This document shows positions 25,253-33,661 of a stretch of DNA of 33,661 nucleotides, in pieces (within the stretch, counting starts at the first letter, position 1; every line of letters starts with the position of its first letter). The position numbers were made by a program, and so were the translations under genes. The DNA lies in assembly GCA_021809995.1 (NCBI GenBank), contig JAJZJT010000004.1:1-33661 (forward strand), in the 5' to 3' direction. Under the pieces are notes generated by a model. It saw nothing but the letters and a program-made list of their open reading frames with translations. It was not told where the DNA came from and ran no database searches. The stretch is from Actinomycetes bacterium (GTDB taxonomy: Bacteria; Actinomycetota; Acidimicrobiia; Acidimicrobiales; RAAP-2).

Positions 25253-27197
25253 GTGCCTCGCTCCCCAAGGCGAAGGCGCCTTCCGCGGCCCGCGAGTCGG
25301 CTCCGAGCGCCTCGCCCGCCGGGCCGGAGCGCCCCGTCGAGCGCGAGGCGAGCGGCGCGAAGCGCTGGAGCGGCTCGGCACCGAGGATGCCGGCAGCCGC
25401 CCGGCCCACCAGGATGACGCCCGCCCCGGCGAACAGCCCGAGCCCGTTGTCCCACACGTTCGCCAGCACGACGTAGGTGATCGAGGCCAGCAGGGCCCCG
25501 CCGACCGACCGCACGCTCCACGTGGTCACGAAGAGGAAGAAGATGACCCCGGCGAAGACCGAGAAGTCCGACGTCCCGACCACCCCTTCGACCGTGCCGT
25601 AGAGGGCGCCTGCCAGGCCGGCCATCGCCGCGCCCACGGCGAAGACGACCACCCGCGTGGCCGGCACGTTCAGCCCTACGGTGGCGAAGGCGGCGGGCGA
25701 GTCGTTGAGCGCAACCAGCCGCCGCCCGACGAGGGAGCGTCGCAGGGCGAGCACCAACCAGGCGCAGCCCAAGAAGCAGCCCGCGACGAGGAGGAGCTCG
25801 GCCCGGTCGCCGCCGAAGGAGAGGCCGGGCAGGACGACGCGGCCGACCGTGAGGCCTCCGCTGCCGAACACGTGGACATCGGCGAAGAACCCGGTGGCCA
25901 CGGCGTCGGCGAAGGCGAACGTGGCGAGCGCCAGGTAGAGGTCGCGCAGGCGCACGGTGGGCAGGGCCACGAGCGCGCCGAGCACGCCGCACACGCCTGC
26001 TGCGGCGACGAGCCCGAGCAACGAGCCGCCGCCGGCCACCTTGCCCATCACGAACGCCCCGATGCCCATGAAGGCGAACTGGCACAGGGACACCTGGCCG
26101 GCGTAGCCGGTCACCAGCACGAGCGAGAGCCCCACGATGCCGAAGGCCATCACCTGCCCGGCCAGGTCGAGGACCGTGGTGCCGTTCGACTGGTCGCCGG
26201 CGAGGGCGACGGCGCAGAGGACGACCACGACGGCGAAGGCGATGCCGGAGAGGGCGGCCTGGCGCGCCCCGACGAGCCGTTGGGCCCGCACCGTGGTGAG
26301 CCGGCCGACCGCACGGAGCCGCGCGGCGGGCACCGTGACCAGGGCAACGAAGAAGAAGATCATCGGCAGGACGAGCGGGACGTCCGTCTGGAGGTTCTGG
26401 GCCAGGTGGGGAACGGCGTACGAGTTGACGTAGCTCTCGGCGAGGCCGATGCCCACGGCCGCCGCGAAGGTGACGGGGATGTTGCGCAGCCTCCCGACCA
26501 CGGCGGCCGCGTAGCCGTTCACGACGAGCAGCGTCAGAGCGGCGATGTTGACACCGGTGCTCTGGGTCCCGGCGATCAGCACCCCGGCCAGGGCGGCGAG
26601 CACGAAGCCGAGCACCCAGCCAAGCTGGCTCACCCGGTTGGGTGATGCCCCGGCCATGGCCAAGAGGTCGGGGTCGTCGACCACGGCGCGGAGGGCCAGA
26701 CCGGTCCTCGTGGAGAAGAACAGCAGGCGGAGGGCCACTGCCACCACGGCGGCGAGGCCCACGGTGATCACGTACTGGTACTCGATGTTGACGCCGACCA
26801 GCCGGAAGGTGCCGGCCACGAGGGGGTTGACGACCCGGGTGACCGTCGGGCTCCACACGAGCGTCGCCACGCCGGTCAAGATGACGAGCAGACCGAGGGT
26901 CACGAGCACCGGGCGCTCGGCGGAGGCCCCGTGGAGGCGTCGCATGAGGACCCGCTCGACGAGGGCGCCGAAGAGGGGCGCGACCACGAGCAGGACGACC
27001 ACGAGAGCCAGCGGGACGGGGACGTGGTCGTGGACGACCAGCTCCCAGTAGAGGAACGCGGCGGTCATCCCGACGGCACCGTGGGCGAAGTTGAACACGC
27101 CCGAGGCGGCGTACGTGACGACCAGGCCCGTGGCGGCGATGGCGAACCCGGCGCCGAGCATGACGCCGAACACGGTGTACTGCAGGAAGTCGCTCAC
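25239..27197 (-). CDS. livHM: Fused LivH-LivM permease of a branched-chain amino acid-type ABC transporter
   Basis: A 652-residue membrane protein equal to LivH plus LivM, normally two polypeptides. The LivH half begins YTVFGVMLGAGFAIAATGLVVTYAASGVFNFAHGA (family FAHG motif). The LivM half begins after about residue 310, with GQVMAFGIVGLSLVLVTGYAGQVSLCQFAFMGIGAF (family GxxSLxxxAFMGIGAY-like stretch). The polypeptide supplies both permease subunits of the pore for LivK, with LivG and LivF as motors. The final 45 residues are hydrophilic and Ala/Arg-rich. GTG 27197 is the last of four regularly spaced GTG starts, and three short ORFs run into it. The fusion fixes 1:1 stoichiometry. Confidence 0.94.
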   Translation of the reverse strand: MSDFLQYTVFGVMLGAGFAIAATGLVVTYAASGVFNFAHGAVGMTAAFLYWELVVHDHVPVPLALVVVLLVVAPLFGALVERVLMRRLHGASAERPVLVTLGLLVILTGVATLVWSPTVTRVVNPLVAGTFRLVGVNIEYQYVITVGLAAVVAVALRLLFFSTRTGLALRAVVDDPDLLAMAGASPNRVSQLGWVLGFVLAALAGVLIAGTQSTGVNIAALTLLVVNGYAAAVVGRLRNIPVTFAAAVGIGLAESYVNSYAVPHLAQNLQTDVPLVLPMIFFFVALVTVPAARLRAVGRLTTVRAQRLVGARQAALSGIAFAVVVVLCAVALAGDQSNGTTVLDLAGQVMAFGIVGLSLVLVTGYAGQVSLCQFAFMGIGAFVMGKVAGGGSLLGLVAAAGVCGVLGALVALPTVRLRDLYLALATFAFADAVATGFFADVHVFGSGGLTVGRVVLPGLSFGGDRAELLLVAGCFLGCAWLVLALRRSLVGRRLVALNDSPAAFATVGLNVPATRVVVFAVGAAMAGLAGALYGTVEGVVGTSDFSVFAGVIFFLFVTTWSVRSVGGALLASITYVVLANVWDNGLGLFAGAGVILVGRAAAGILGAEPLQRFAPLASRSTGRSGPAGEALGADSRAAEGAFALGSEARAAG

Positions 27198-27223
27198 GGC
27201 TCGTCGCCCTCCCCGTCGCTCAC
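27194..27223 (-). CDS. Minicistron 3 of ladder upstream of livHM (9 residues)
   Basis: GTG 27223 opens MSDGEGDEP and its TGA overlaps the livHM GTG at 27197 as GTGA. GGGGAGG inside this unit lies about 10 nt before the livHM start and is its ribosome site. Translation is inferred. Confidence 0.4.
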   Translation of the reverse strand: MSDGEGDEP

Positions 27224-27249
27224 GGCTCGTCGCCCTCCTCGACGCTCAC
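27220..27249 (-). CDS. Minicistron 2 of ladder upstream of livHM (9 residues)
   Basis: GTG 27249 opens MSVEEGDEP; its TGA overlaps GTG 27223 as GTGA. The unit carries its own AGGAGG about 10 nt before the next start. Translation is inferred. Confidence 0.4.
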   Translation of the reverse strand: MSVEEGDEP

Positions 27250-27275
27250 GGCTCGTCGCCCTCCTCGACGCTCAC
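27246..27275 (-). CDS. Minicistron 1 of ladder upstream of livHM (9 residues)
   Basis: GTG 27275 opens MSVEEGDEP, identical to minicistron 2, with TGA overlapping GTG 27249. It begins 28 nt after the livK stop (27303). Translation is inferred. Confidence 0.35.
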   Translation of the reverse strand: MSVEEGDEP

Positions 27276-27302
27276 GGCAACGGCCCCCGACCGGCCCCCG
27301 GG

Positions 27303-28625
27303 CTACGCGCCTGGCAGCCGGTAGTAGGAGTAGTTACAACGGTAGCCATGCGTCGGGCCCGACACCGGCGGGTCCTGGTAGCGCTGGAAGGTGCCGTTGA
27401 CCACCCGTCCGAGCAGGTAGCAGTTGCTCAGCGTCTTTGCTGCCGGGTCGCCGGGCGCCACGAGGTGCCCGCCGTCGAACGAGGTGATCTTCTGGAGGGC
27501 GGCGAGCAGCGAGCCCCGGCTCGGGTCGGAGCCGGCGTGGCGCAGCGCCTCGGTGAACAGCTCGGCCGACAGCCAGCCGTACAGGGTGAAGAGGTCCGGT
27601 TTGAACCCCGGCGAGGCGACCTGCACCCAGTGGAGGAACGTGGCGTCCGCGGGGATGACCGACGCGTCCTCGCCGAGGTAGAGCGACGTGTTCTGGTCGA
27701 GGTAGGCGCCGTCGATGGCCTTGGTCGAGCCCGTCTGCTTGACCACATCGGGGATGAGCGCCGACGAGTACGTCGAGGCGCCGAGGACGAGCGCGGGGTG
27801 GAAGTTCTGGTTCTGCATGGCCTTGATGACCGCCGCCGCGTAGTTGTACGGCATCTGCTCGATGAAGAGCATCTTGACCCCGGCCTGCTTCATGGCGATG
27901 ACGTTCTGGTCGAAGCTCGACTGGGTGATGTCGAAGGTCTGGTCGTAGGTGATGTGGTACCCGAGGTGCTCCATCGCCGCCTTCTCGCCGGCCCACTGGC
28001 TCTCCGCCGACGGCTGGTTGGCGATGAGGGCGCCCACTGCCTTCACCCCGGTCGGGTAGTGCTGCTTGAAGAACTCGAGGGGGCCGAGCTCCCACCCCGG
28101 AGAGACGGGCACCGCCGAGACGACGTTGGGCAGCGCCGCCGTCTTCGGGTCGATGGCGACCGAGACGTCTGGGACGCCCGGGTTCTGCGCGAGCAGCGCC
28201 CCGCCGTAGCTGTCGTCGAGGGAGAAGCTGCCCACGAGGGCGAAGTCGCTGTTGATCGCCTGCTGGGTGGCCTGCTTGTTGCCCGCCCCCGAGAAGTGGT
28301 CGTCGTAACCGTTCACGACCAGCTTGCGCCCGTCGATGCCGCCGGTCGAGTTGACGTACTTGGCGTACGCCTCGGTCCCGACGAGCGCTCCCTTGAAGAG
28401 CCCGAAGGTGAGGGTGGACACGTTGCCGATCGAGATCGAGGTGGCCGTCACGCCCGTGTGGTCGCTGAAGGCGCTCCTCGGGATGCCCGCCTGCTTCGTC
28501 GTCGTGGTCGCGGACGTGGTGGAGCTGCAGGCGGTGGCGACCAGTGCCGTCGCCACGACGATGGCGCCCGCCACCCGCCGGGTCATGCCCCTACGCCTCG
28601 CCTCCCGCTTCGGTGCAGTGCCCAC
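27303..28625 (-). CDS. livK: Substrate-binding lipoprotein of the Liv-type ABC transporter (LivK-like)
   Basis: A 440-residue periplasmic-binding protein of the leucine/isoleucine/valine-binding fold, anchored by a lipid: lipobox TAC with C33, after a hydrophobic AGAIVVATALVAT stretch. Typical segments are GVTATSISIGNVSTLTFGLFKGALVGTEAYAKYVNSTGGIDGRKLVV and SSFDQNVIAMKQAGVKMLFIEQ. Start GTG 28625 has AAGGGGG about 6 nt upstream and gives a proper positively charged signal region. ATG 28721, which overlaps the esterase stop as TGATG, and ATG 28586 are alternatives. It is the first transporter gene. Its cargo could be branched-chain amino acids or other carboxylates; the adjacent esterase offers no firm clue. 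Confidence 0.9.
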   Translation of the reverse strand: MGTAPKREARRRGMTRRVAGAIVVATALVATACSSTTSATTTTKQAGIPRSAFSDHTGVTATSISIGNVSTLTFGLFKGALVGTEAYAKYVNSTGGIDGRKLVVNGYDDHFSGAGNKQATQQAINSDFALVGSFSLDDSYGGALLAQNPGVPDVSVAIDPKTAALPNVVSAVPVSPGWELGPLEFFKQHYPTGVKAVGALIANQPSAESQWAGEKAAMEHLGYHITYDQTFDITQSSFDQNVIAMKQAGVKMLFIEQMPYNYAAAVIKAMQNQNFHPALVLGASTYSSALIPDVVKQTGSTKAIDGAYLDQNTSLYLGEDASVIPADATFLHWVQVASPGFKPDLFTLYGWLSAELFTEALRHAGSDPSRGSLLAALQKITSFDGGHLVAPGDPAAKTLSNCYLLGRVVNGTFQRYQDPPVSGPTHGYRCNYSYYRLPGA

Positions 28626-28720
28626 CGTTTCCCCCTTGCTCGTCCTCGTCGGGCCGCCGTCGCCGGGCCCTGCCGACGGGACGCCGACCTCGCGGTCGCC
28701 GTCTTGCCGGAACTCCTCCA

Positions 28721-30118
28721 TCAGGAATGTGACTCTACGTCAGAAACGGCTGGCGCGCCGAGTCCCCCCTCGCTGGTCGGGGTCGCTCGCGGACCCGCCG
28801 TCGGGTCGTCGACCGGGCTGCCAGCCTCCCGCCGATCGTGCCCCCGCGGCGCCCCAGCCTGCCCGGCCCGGACGGACTCGAGGAAGCGGACGACCCCGGC
28901 GACGGCGTGGCGGCAGCGAACCGACGCGAGCACGTCGAATGCGTGCTGCGCGTACGGAAGCTCGGCGTAGGCGACCGGAGCCCGCGACCGTTCGCGCAAA
29001 CGGTCGACATAGCGCCGGGCGACGACCACGGGCACGAGGGTGTCGTGGGTCCCGTGCAGCACGAAGTGGGGTGGTGCCGCCTCGGTGACCCGGCACAGCG
29101 GCGAGGCGTCCTCGAAGCGCTGGCGATCGTCATCGAGGGACGCCTTGAACACCCGCCGCTCGAGGAGCTCGCGCAGCCCCGGCCCGTAGGCACCGGCGAG
29201 CTCGGGGTCGGCCGTCATGTCGTAGACGCCGTAGAAGGCCACACAGGCGTCCACCGAGGTGTCAGCGTCCTCGAAGCCCGGCTGCCACGCGGGCTCCCCG
29301 GGCGTCAGGGCGACGAGGGAGCACAGCTGGCCGCCCGCCGAGCCACCGGCGATGGCGACGAACGACGGATCGCCGCCGTAGTCGGCGATGTGCTCACGCA
29401 CCCAGGCGACCGCCCGCTTGCAGTCGACGACGTGGTCGGGCCAGGTCGCACGCGGGCTCAGGCGGTAGTTGACGGCGACGCACACCCAACCTCGGGCGGC
29501 GAGCTCGTGCAGCAGCGGGATCCCCTGCTCACGCTTGTCACCGACGACCCAGGCGCCCCCGTGGACGTAGACGAGGACGGGGCCGCCCGCAGGAGGGCCG
29601 TCGCGGCGCCGGACGACGTCGAGGCTGTGGCGAGTGGTGCCGTCCCCCCAGTAGTCGACGTTGCGAACCCGCCGGATCGCCCGCAGCCGCAACGGCACCG
29701 CCAGGGCGACGTGCCACAGGGTGTTCCAGCGGGGCAAGGGGTCGAAGCCTGCGGGGATGGCGAGGTCGCCCGCGACGGCGTCGAGGGCGGAGGACACGAC
29801 CTCGGCCGTCCGGCGGGCGGCCACCAGCTGTACGGCGAGGCCGGGCCACGAGGTCACCGTCAGGGCGAGGCCCACCCACCCGGGCCATGCGCCGAGCGCA
29901 CCCGCAGCAGACAGCGCGGCCGTTCCGACCACCTCGACCGCCCAGAGCTGCACCGGTGCCTCGGCGGCGGGCCACCCGAGGACGAAGCTCGCCACCGTGA
30001 ACGGCTCACGGCGCACGGGCCGGACGGCGGCCGCCGAGGAGGCTGCGCCCACAAGGGCGAGGGTGAAGAGCGCCCAGGTCACGACGCCCATCACGGCCCA
30101 CCAAGGATCGGCGTGCAT
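28721..30118 (-). CDS. Membrane-anchored alpha/beta hydrolase (esterase/lipase, HSL-like)
   Basis: A 465-residue protein with hydrophobic N-terminal segments (about residues 10-30 and 60-100) and a C-terminal alpha/beta-hydrolase fold of the hormone-sensitive-lipase type. The oxyanion motif is HGGAW (186-190), the nucleophile is S260 in GGSAGG, and the acid and base are in HGTHD and YAQHAFD. It likely hydrolyses short-chain or lipid esters at the membrane; the active domain's side cannot be determined. The C-terminal 60 residues are low-complexity. Start ATG 30118 has only a weak ribosome site. It is 62 nt downstream of the lipoprotein gene and its stop overlaps the possible livK ATG (TGATG). 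Confidence 0.88.
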   Translation of the reverse strand: MHADPWWAVMGVVTWALFTLALVGAASSAAAVRPVRREPFTVASFVLGWPAAEAPVQLWAVEVVGTAALSAAGALGAWPGWVGLALTVTSWPGLAVQLVAARRTAEVVSSALDAVAGDLAIPAGFDPLPRWNTLWHVALAVPLRLRAIRRVRNVDYWGDGTTRHSLDVVRRRDGPPAGGPVLVYVHGGAWVVGDKREQGIPLLHELAARGWVCVAVNYRLSPRATWPDHVVDCKRAVAWVREHIADYGGDPSFVAIAGGSAGGQLCSLVALTPGEPAWQPGFEDADTSVDACVAFYGVYDMTADPELAGAYGPGLRELLERRVFKASLDDDRQRFEDASPLCRVTEAAPPHFVLHGTHDTLVPVVVARRYVDRLRERSRAPVAYAELPYAQHAFDVLASVRCRHAVAGVVRFLESVRAGQAGAPRGHDRREAGSPVDDPTAGPRATPTSEGGLGAPAVSDVESHS

Positions 30119-30179
30119 GCCGGAGCGCCGCCCCGACCGGGCCGGCGGCTGGGCCCAGCCGCGCTGCCCGTCGGGGCCG

Positions 30180-31448
30180 TCACGGCGCCGGTGCGACGGT
30201 CATCGAGGACGCCCCGTCGCACACGGTCACCGGAGCGGAGAACGTCCGGGTGGCGGTGTCGTAGCGGACCACGCTGTCGAACCCGTCGACGATCCACGCA
30301 TGGTGGCCCCCCGGGCCGGCGACGATGTCGCTCGGGTGCTGGGTGCCCGAGCCGTGCGCAGAGCCCGGCTGCACCGGGATCGGCACCGGGGACGGCGGTG
30401 ACGCGAACGACGTGACGGGCAGCGGGTCGACGGCGTTGTTGGCAGCGTCGACCACGGCGAGGGCGCTGCCCCCGCCCACCACGGCCAGCGCGGCGGGCTG
30501 GGTGATGCCGAAGGCGGCGAAGGACGCCACCGGCCCGGGCGTGTCGGTCGCCGCGGCGATGGAGAGCACGCGTCCCTGGTAGTCGGTACCTCCCTGTCCG
30601 ACCACGTAGATCGTCGAGCCGTCCGGGCTGACCACGATGCCGTGCGGTGAGAACGCCGACGAGACGGTGAGGCCGGTCGGCACGATGGGACCGACCGCTC
30701 CCCGGGACGGGTCGACGACCGCCACGGCCCCGGCCACGAGGACGTAGAGCGTCGTGCCCTGCGGATTGAGGGCCATCCCGGCCACCGCGCGACCGCGCCC
30801 GAGGACGATGGGCACGCCCACCCGGCGGTCGGCCACGTCGACGGGGACCACCTCGTCGCCGCTCGCCGCCAGCACGGTGCGCCCACCGGGCAGGACGACG
30901 ACGGCCCGGGCGGCCCCGGTGCCGGGCAGGACGATGGGCCGCTCGGCCCGCTGGGAGACGAGGTCCACCGGCACGAGGACGTTGTGCCCGTCGGCCGAGC
31001 CCGTCGCGCCGCCGGGCACCGACGTGGTCACCACGTACGCGGTGCGCCCGTTCGAGGACGTCGCCACGGCGAAGTCCCCCGGGGCCGGCGTGCCGCCGAT
31101 GGGGAGCGGGATGGCCGGCTCCGCGACCCCGGTGGCCAGCTCCACCGGGGTGAGGGCGTCGGGGCAGGCCACGTAGCCGATCGTGCCCGCGGGTGCGAGC
31201 GACGGGAGGTGGTCGGCCGGGGGCGTCGGCGAGGCGAACAGTGCGCACCCAGCCGTGGTGGTGGCCACGGCGACGAGCAAGGCCAATCTGGCAGGGCTGC
31301 CCCGACGGCGAGGGCTGCCCCGACGGCGAGGGCTGCCCCGACGGCGAGGGCGCCACGGACGCGACGGGTCGCCCGGGCCTCGGGTGTCGAGGCGGGCGTC
31401 GGCGAGGTGCAGGACGCCGGTCGTGCGACCGTCGGCGCGATCGTCCAT
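30180..31448 (-). CDS. Beta-propeller-type lipoprotein (YncE/NHL-like repeats)
   Basis: A 422-residue exported lipoprotein. The lipobox TAGC (C68) follows a hydrophobic ALLVAVATT stretch, but the N-region is very long, about 50 residues, with three RRRGSP repeats encoded by an 18-bp tandem repeat. The mature part repeats blades of the form GRTVLAASGDEVVPVDVADRRVG, PQGTTLYVLVAGAVAVVDPSRG and PDGSTIYVVGQGG, as in seven-bladed YVTN/NHL propellers. Function is unknown. Start ATG 31448 is the only standard codon ahead of the signal sequence; a TAACCT box lies 11 nt upstream on the minus strand. It is 85 nt downstream of uvrD. Confidence 0.85.
   Translation of the reverse strand: MDDRADGRTTGVLHLADARLDTRGPGDPSRPWRPRRRGSPRRRGSPRRRGSPARLALLVAVATTTAGCALFASPTPPADHLPSLAPAGTIGYVACPDALTPVELATGVAEPAIPLPIGGTPAPGDFAVATSSNGRTAYVVTTSVPGGATGSADGHNVLVPVDLVSQRAERPIVLPGTGAARAVVVLPGGRTVLAASGDEVVPVDVADRRVGVPIVLGRGRAVAGMALNPQGTTLYVLVAGAVAVVDPSRGAVGPIVPTGLTVSSAFSPHGIVVSPDGSTIYVVGQGGTDYQGRVLSIAAATDTPGPVASFAAFGITQPAALAVVGGGSALAVVDAANNAVDPLPVTSFASPPSPVPIPVQPGSAHGSGTQHPSDIVAGPGGHHAWIVDGFDSVVRYDTATRTFSAPVTVCDGASSMTVAPAP
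31294..31347. repeat. 18-bp tandem repeat (three units) in lipoprotein signal region
   Basis: Three perfect 18-bp units (GGGCTGCCCCGACGGCGA) encode Arg-Arg-Arg-Gly-Ser-Pro on the minus strand just before the hydrophobic signal segment. Confidence 0.95.
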
Positions 31449-31533
31449 CGTGCCGCCCGAGGTTAGCCAGGTGGACGGGCCTGCTCCGGCACCCTGGCCG
31501 GAGATGCCGGCACCGGCGCCTGCGGGAGCGGGC

Positions 31534-33552
31534 TCAGCAGCGCAACGACGCACGGATGGCTGCGAGGTGGGCGGCGCCGGCGGGGTCCCCCGGCGCCAGC
31601 GGCTCGTCGAGGACGTCGAGCAGCTCGACGGGGACGTCGTCGAGGAAACGGCTGCGTTCGTGCTCGACCAGCTGGCCGAGCACGCGCCGACGCCGGGCGT
31701 GCGAGAGGTAGAGGCGGCGCTGCGCCCGCGTGATGGCCACGTACGCCAGGCGCCGCTCCTCCTCGAGCGGGCCGGCCTCGAGGCACCGGCGGTCGGGGAA
31801 GACGCCCTCCTCGAGCCCGACGACGAAGACCACCGGGAACTCGAGGCCCTTGGCCGCGTGCACGGTCATCAGCACGACCCGGCCGGGGTCGCCTTCGTCG
31901 CCGGCGTCGTCGGCCAGGCTGGCCAGGCTGGCCAGGTCGAGGAACGACTCGATCGTCGCGTGCTCGGCCGCCACCGCCCGAAGCTGGTCGAGGCTCTCCC
32001 GGCGGTACTGGCGCTCCTCGTCGTCGACGGCCCGGGCCAGGAGCTGCCGGACGTACTCACCGTCGGCCAGCACCTCGTCGAGCCCGGCCGCCGGGCCGGC
32101 GCGCTCGGACGCCTCGGCGACCCGGCGCACGAGGTCGCAGAAGGTGCCAAGGCCCGTCGAGGCGAGCTGCGGGAGGTCCTCGATCTCACTGCGTCGGGCG
32201 AGAGCCTGCGACAGTGGCAGGTCGTAGGCGCGGGCGAACGCCCGGACCTTCTTCACGCTGCCGTCGCCCACCGACCGCCTCGGCGTGTTGACGCACCGCC
32301 GGAACGCCAGCTCGTCGTCGGGGTTGATGGCGAGCCGGAGGTAGGACACGAGGTCCTTGACCTCGCGACGCTCGAAGAACGGCGTCCCGCCCACCGTCCG
32401 GCAGGCGATCCCCCTCCGGACGAGCTCGGCCTCGACCGGGCGGGCCAGCGCCTTGGCCCGGCAGAGCACGGCGACGTCGCCGGGTCGCGTCCCTCGGGCG
32501 ACGAGCGATGCGACCTCGTCCGCCAGCCACGACGCCTCGTCGGCGTCGTCGTCGGCTTCGCGCAGGGCGATGGGGGCGCCGCCTCCCGCCTCGGTCCACA
32601 ACGTCTTGGCGGCACGGGCCTCGTTGCGAGCGATCACGGCGTTGGCCGCTTCGAGGATGGTGCCGGTCGACCGGTAGTTCTGCTCGAGCGTGACGGTGGT
32701 GGCGTCGGGGTACGTGCGTTGGAACCCGAGGATGTTGCCGACGTCGGCGGCGCGGAAGCCGTAGATGGACTGGTCGCCGTCACCGACGCAGCACAGGTTC
32801 CGATGCTCGGCGACGAGCTGGTCGACGATGACGCACTGGGCCCGGTTGGTGTCCTGGTACTCGTCGACGAGCACGTGGGCGAAACGCGACCGGTAGTGCT
32901 CGGCCACGTCGTCGTGCTCGGTGAGGAGCGTGACGACGTGGACCAGCAGGTCGTCGAAGTCGACGGCGTCCGCGGCTCGCAGGCGGGTGACGTACTCGGC
33001 GTAGAGGCGGGCGTGGGCGTCCGACCGGGCAGTTGCGGCTTCGAGGCGGAAGCGGCGAGGGTCGACCAGGCGGTTCTTCGCTGCACTGATCGCCGCCTTC
33101 GCACCGCCGACGGGCACCTGGGTGACGTCGATGTCGACGTCGTCGGCGATGTCGCGCAGCAGCCGCTTGCAGTCGTCCTCGGGCAGGATGGAGAAGTTCC
33201 GGGTCAGCCCCACCCGCTCGGCGTACGGCCGCAGCATGCGCACGCAGGCGCTGTGGAACGTCGACACCCACAGGTCCCCGGCGAGCCGGCCGAGCGCGGC
33301 GCGTAGCCGCTCTTGCATCTCGCGCGCCGCCTTGTTGGTGAAGGTGATGGCGAGGACCCGCGACGGGTCGACCCGACCCGTGGCGACGAGGTACCCGATC
33401 CGGTTGGTGAGCACGCGGGTCTTGCCGGACCCGGCGCCCGCCACCACGAGCAGCGGCCCGTCCCCGTGCTCGACGGCACGGCGCTGCGCCGGGTTGAGCC
33501 CGGCGGTGAAGCGAGACGGGTCGAGCGGGCGGGGACCGGGTGGGGTCGGCAC
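31534..33552 (-). CDS. UvrD/PcrA-family superfamily I DNA helicase
   Basis: A 672-residue 3'-5' DNA helicase. All motifs are visible: Walker A AGAGSGKT (K44), ITFTNKAAREM (Ia), DEYQDT (230-235, II), GDGDQSIYGFR (III), LEQNYRST (IV), TVHAAKGLEFPVVFV (V) and VAITRAQRRLYL (VI). It is shorter than many PcrA/UvrD1 proteins, ending soon after motif VI without the usual C-terminal extension. The actinobacterial UvrD2 HRDC domain is absent. It acts in DNA repair or replication restart. A 9-bp near-repeat around 31912-31938 encodes a Leu-Ala-Ser run just before motif V. Start GTG 33552 has TAGGGT 8 nt upstream. Confidence 0.94.
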   Translation of the reverse strand: MPTPPGPRPLDPSRFTAGLNPAQRRAVEHGDGPLLVVAGAGSGKTRVLTNRIGYLVATGRVDPSRVLAITFTNKAAREMQERLRAALGRLAGDLWVSTFHSACVRMLRPYAERVGLTRNFSILPEDDCKRLLRDIADDVDIDVTQVPVGGAKAAISAAKNRLVDPRRFRLEAATARSDAHARLYAEYVTRLRAADAVDFDDLLVHVVTLLTEHDDVAEHYRSRFAHVLVDEYQDTNRAQCVIVDQLVAEHRNLCCVGDGDQSIYGFRAADVGNILGFQRTYPDATTVTLEQNYRSTGTILEAANAVIARNEARAAKTLWTEAGGGAPIALREADDDADEASWLADEVASLVARGTRPGDVAVLCRAKALARPVEAELVRRGIACRTVGGTPFFERREVKDLVSYLRLAINPDDELAFRRCVNTPRRSVGDGSVKKVRAFARAYDLPLSQALARRSEIEDLPQLASTGLGTFCDLVRRVAEASERAGPAAGLDEVLADGEYVRQLLARAVDDEERQYRRESLDQLRAVAAEHATIESFLDLASLASLADDAGDEGDPGRVVLMTVHAAKGLEFPVVFVVGLEEGVFPDRRCLEAGPLEEERRLAYVAITRAQRRLYLSHARRRRVLGQLVEHERSRFLDDVPVELLDVLDEPLAPGDPAGAAHLAAIRASLRC
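31912..31938. repeat. 9-bp tandem repeat (GGCCAGGCT, 2.7 copies) in uvrD
   Basis: Two perfect units and a third differing at its end encode a LASLASLAD stretch in the region before motif V. Frame is kept. Confidence 0.7.
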
Positions 33553-33560
33553 GGCGGCTC

Positions 33561-33566
33561 ACCCTA
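33561..33566 (-). promoter_or_regulatory. Predicted -10 box (TAGGGT) for uvrD
   Basis: TAGGGT on the minus strand lies 8 nt before GTG 33552, so the transcript would be leaderless or nearly so. The last 95 nt of the window hold no gene I can support. Confidence 0.4.
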
Positions 33567-33661
33567 CCGGCCGGCGACGACACCGCCGGACGGCGTGAGA
33601 CGCACCGCCGGCATGCCGCGGCCGCAACTCCGCCGAGCCTCCCGGTGGCGAAGTGCGCGCA

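Larger units (their letters stand above)
27191..27279. repeat. 26-bp tandem repeat (3.4 copies) carrying ribosome site and GTG start
   Basis: Units at 27191-27216, 27217-27242 and 27243-27268 plus a partial fourth are nearly identical; the first differs at a few bases. Each unit holds one GTG start and one AGGAGG-like site on the minus strand, placing GTG starts at 27197, 27223, 27249 and 27275. Confidence 0.9.

Noticed and set aside
27191-27279. CRISPR array
   Set aside because: Units are directly contiguous without spacers and carry ribosome-site/start modules.

Overview
The window is very GC-rich, uses ATG and GTG starts and mostly TGA stops. It carries typical Actinomycetota genes: an ECF sigma factor with an RskA-type anti-sigma factor, DUF4395, a fused B12-dependent mutase IcmF and several acyl-CoA dehydrogenases. 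It looks like chromosomal DNA of a high-GC actinobacterium, possibly an acidimicrobial lineage; that placement is inference. No rRNA, tRNA, CRISPR array, phage or transposase gene was seen.

Layout. 1-2486 (minus): a crotonase-family protein, GDP-mannose 4,6-dehydratase and the start of a CcdA-type membrane protein cut by the window edge. 2579-4361 (plus): a glycosyltransferase and a TetR regulator. 4435-5891 (minus): ECF sigma factor and its membrane anti-sigma factor. 6030-8939: a ferritin-like diiron protein, a DUF4395 membrane protein, a low-molecular-weight phosphatase and a BtuF-like binding protein preceded by a coupled 14-codon leader ORF. 8977-18824 is the metabolic core: a MarR regulator divergent from icmF and two acyl-CoA dehydrogenases, then 3-hydroxyacyl-CoA dehydrogenase, a decayed SDR pseudogene and a third acyl-CoA dehydrogenase. 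Together they could take isobutyryl-CoA to butyryl-CoA, crotonyl-CoA and, after hydration by an enzyme not clearly encoded here, acetoacetyl-CoA. 19120-23573: a cold-shock protein and divergent cysS and valS. 23619-33552 (all minus): a UvrD/PcrA helicase, a beta-propeller lipoprotein, an esterase and a branched-chain-amino-acid-type ABC transporter (livK, fused livHM, livG, livF).

Expression signals are unusually legible. At least eight starts have a TANNNT -10 box exactly 6 or 7 nt upstream, the geometry of leaderless mRNAs, whereas genes inside operons have Shine-Dalgarno sites or ATGA/GTGA overlaps. The most unusual points are: (i) cysS and valS, whose opposed -10 boxes share five base pairs; (ii) a ladder of three 9-codon minicistrons, made by a 26-bp tandem repeat, coupled by GTGA overlaps into livHM; (iii) similar palindromes over the icmF and hbd promoters, suggesting one MarR-controlled regulon; (iv) a glycosyltransferase whose leaderless promoter points to an ATC start; (v) six or so short tandem repeats, mostly in 9-bp multiples, in and between genes.
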